The notes beneath the pieces were generated by a model. That model was not told the origin of the DNA, made no database searches, and was given only the letters and a program-made list of their open reading frames with translations. A program made the position numbers and the translations under genes. Below are positions 63,240 through 64,000 of a stretch of 64,000 nucleotides of DNA, one piece after another. Position 1 is the first letter of the stretch. Each line of letters starts with the position of its first letter. Location: positions 4,422,001-4,486,000 of the forward strand of contig NZ_CP080531.1 in NCBI RefSeq assembly GCF_024746835.1, written 5' to 3'. Source of the stretch: Mesorhizobium sp. AR02 (GTDB lineage Bacteria; Pseudomonadota; Alphaproteobacteria; Rhizobiales; Rhizobiaceae).

Positions 63240-64000
63240 GTGGTCCGGCAAAAGGCACGTTCCGTTCGCTGGCCAATTTCAATTACCGAGTCTGGGCCGG
63301 CGGCGCGATCGTGTCCAATGTGGGAACGTGGATGCAGCGTACCGCGCAGGACTGGGTGGTGCTGACGCAACTGACCCACAACAACGCGACCGCCATGGGC
63401 GTGGTGATGGCGCTGCAGTTTGCTCCGCAGATCCTGCTGCTGCCATGGACCGGCTTTGCCGCCGATCATCTCGACCGGCGCAAGCTGCTGCTCGCCACGC
63501 AGGGCGCGATGGGCCTGCTTGCGCTCGGCCTCGGCCTGCTCACCGTCGCCGGGCTCGTGCAGTTGTGGCACGTCTATGTGTTCGCCTTCCTGCTTGGCTG
63601 CACGACAGCGTTCGATGCGCCGGCGCGCCAGACATTCGTCTCGGATCTGGTTGGCGAGGCAGACCTGTCGAATGCCGTGGCGCTGAATTCCACCTCGTTC
63701 AATGTCGCGCGCATGATCGGGCCCGCGGTCGCCGGCGCCCTTATCGCTTCCATCGGCTCCGGCTGGGTCTTCCTGATCAACGCTGCATCGTTTGCCGCTG
63801 TCCTTGCCTCGCTCGGCCTGCTGCGTGTCGGCAAGCTTCACCTGAAGGACAAGGCGCAGCGGAGCCGCGGCAGCCTTGCCGAGGGCTTTGCCTATGTGTG
63901 GAAGCGTCCTGATCTCAAAGCCATCCTTCTGATGCTCTTCCTGATCGGCACGTTTGGGCTCAACTTCCCGATCTTCATTTCGACCATGTCCGTCTCCGTC
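63236..64000 (+). CDS. MFS transporter, 5' part (MFS_3/EntS-like)
   Basis: 255 codons up to the window end, frame open. It starts MSGPAKGTFRSLANFNY at an ATG overlapping the preceding stop (ATGA). The sequence GGAIVSNVGTWMQRTAQDWVVLTQLT and DHLDRRKLLLATQGAMG, with TTAFDAPARQTFVSDLV, is typical of the MFS_3/EntS-type exporters. About six helices are in view; the C-terminal half is outside. It ends the MarR-controlled operon as far as visible. Confidence 0.88.
   Translation, partial: MSGPAKGTFRSLANFNYRVWAGGAIVSNVGTWMQRTAQDWVVLTQLTHNNATAMGVVMALQFAPQILLLPWTGFAADHLDRRKLLLATQGAMGLLALGLGLLTVAGLVQLWHVYVFAFLLGCTTAFDAPARQTFVSDLVGEADLSNAVALNSTSFNVARMIGPAVAGALIASIGSGWVFLINAASFAAVLASLGLLRVGKLHLKDKAQRSRGSLAEGFAYVWKRPDLKAILLMLFLIGTFGLNFPIFISTMSVSV

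Overview
The window is alphaproteobacterial DNA, most likely from Mesorhizobium or a close relative in Rhizobiales. The right half (about 34-64 kb) carries the typical core neighbourhood of this group: mnmA, sciP, fliJ, ctrA, a small response regulator, chpT and eipA, with palindromic intergenic repeats of the rhizobial type, a NolR-like ArsR regulator and the long form of leuA. The genus is inferred from gene content and was not checked by a search.

The left 34 kb is an accessory island that ends at the 3' end of a tRNA-Met(CAT) gene (34040-34116), a classic integration position. From left to right it holds two tandem TIR-nSTAND NTPase-WD40 genes, the first intact and the second broken by a 1-nt frameshift and a TAA codon. 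Next comes a LysR-type gene remnant split by a 2,586-bp IS66-family element, into which an identical copy has jumped in reverse orientation; both insertions still show 8-bp target duplications. A leftward phage-like block follows (two excisionase-like HTH proteins, a winged-helix protein, a ParB-methyltransferase interrupted by an intein, small and large terminase subunits, a serine resolvase). Then there is a rightward DUF2924/large serine recombinase cassette, and finally a pair of divergent operons.

The divergent operons are the best candidate for a new system. Rightward, a SIR2-like protein, a 183-aa middle component and a Rad50/SMC-like ATPase with a CPVC zinc hook match the architecture of a Lamassu (ABC-three-component) defence system with a SIR2 effector. 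Leftward, sharing the same 208-bp control region, is a translationally coupled pair: a 598-aa helical protein that I do not recognise and a 604-aa protein with an N-terminal PD-(D/E)xK-like nuclease motif.

The core half combines cell-cycle control (sciP inhibitor, ctrA regulator, chpT phosphotransferase, and a cluster of five GANTC sites upstream of ctrA) with housekeeping and metabolic genes. These include MnmA, a TrmH-type methyltransferase, a HugZ-like protein, an SDR, GNAT, a Xi-class GST, Nudix, a phosphoesterase, an alpha/beta hydrolase, leuA with a previously unlisted Leu-rich leader peptide, an ATP-grasp/esterase/NTF2-like operon, and two MFS exporters next to LysR and MarR regulators. 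Several regulator genes have clear palindromic operators in front of them.
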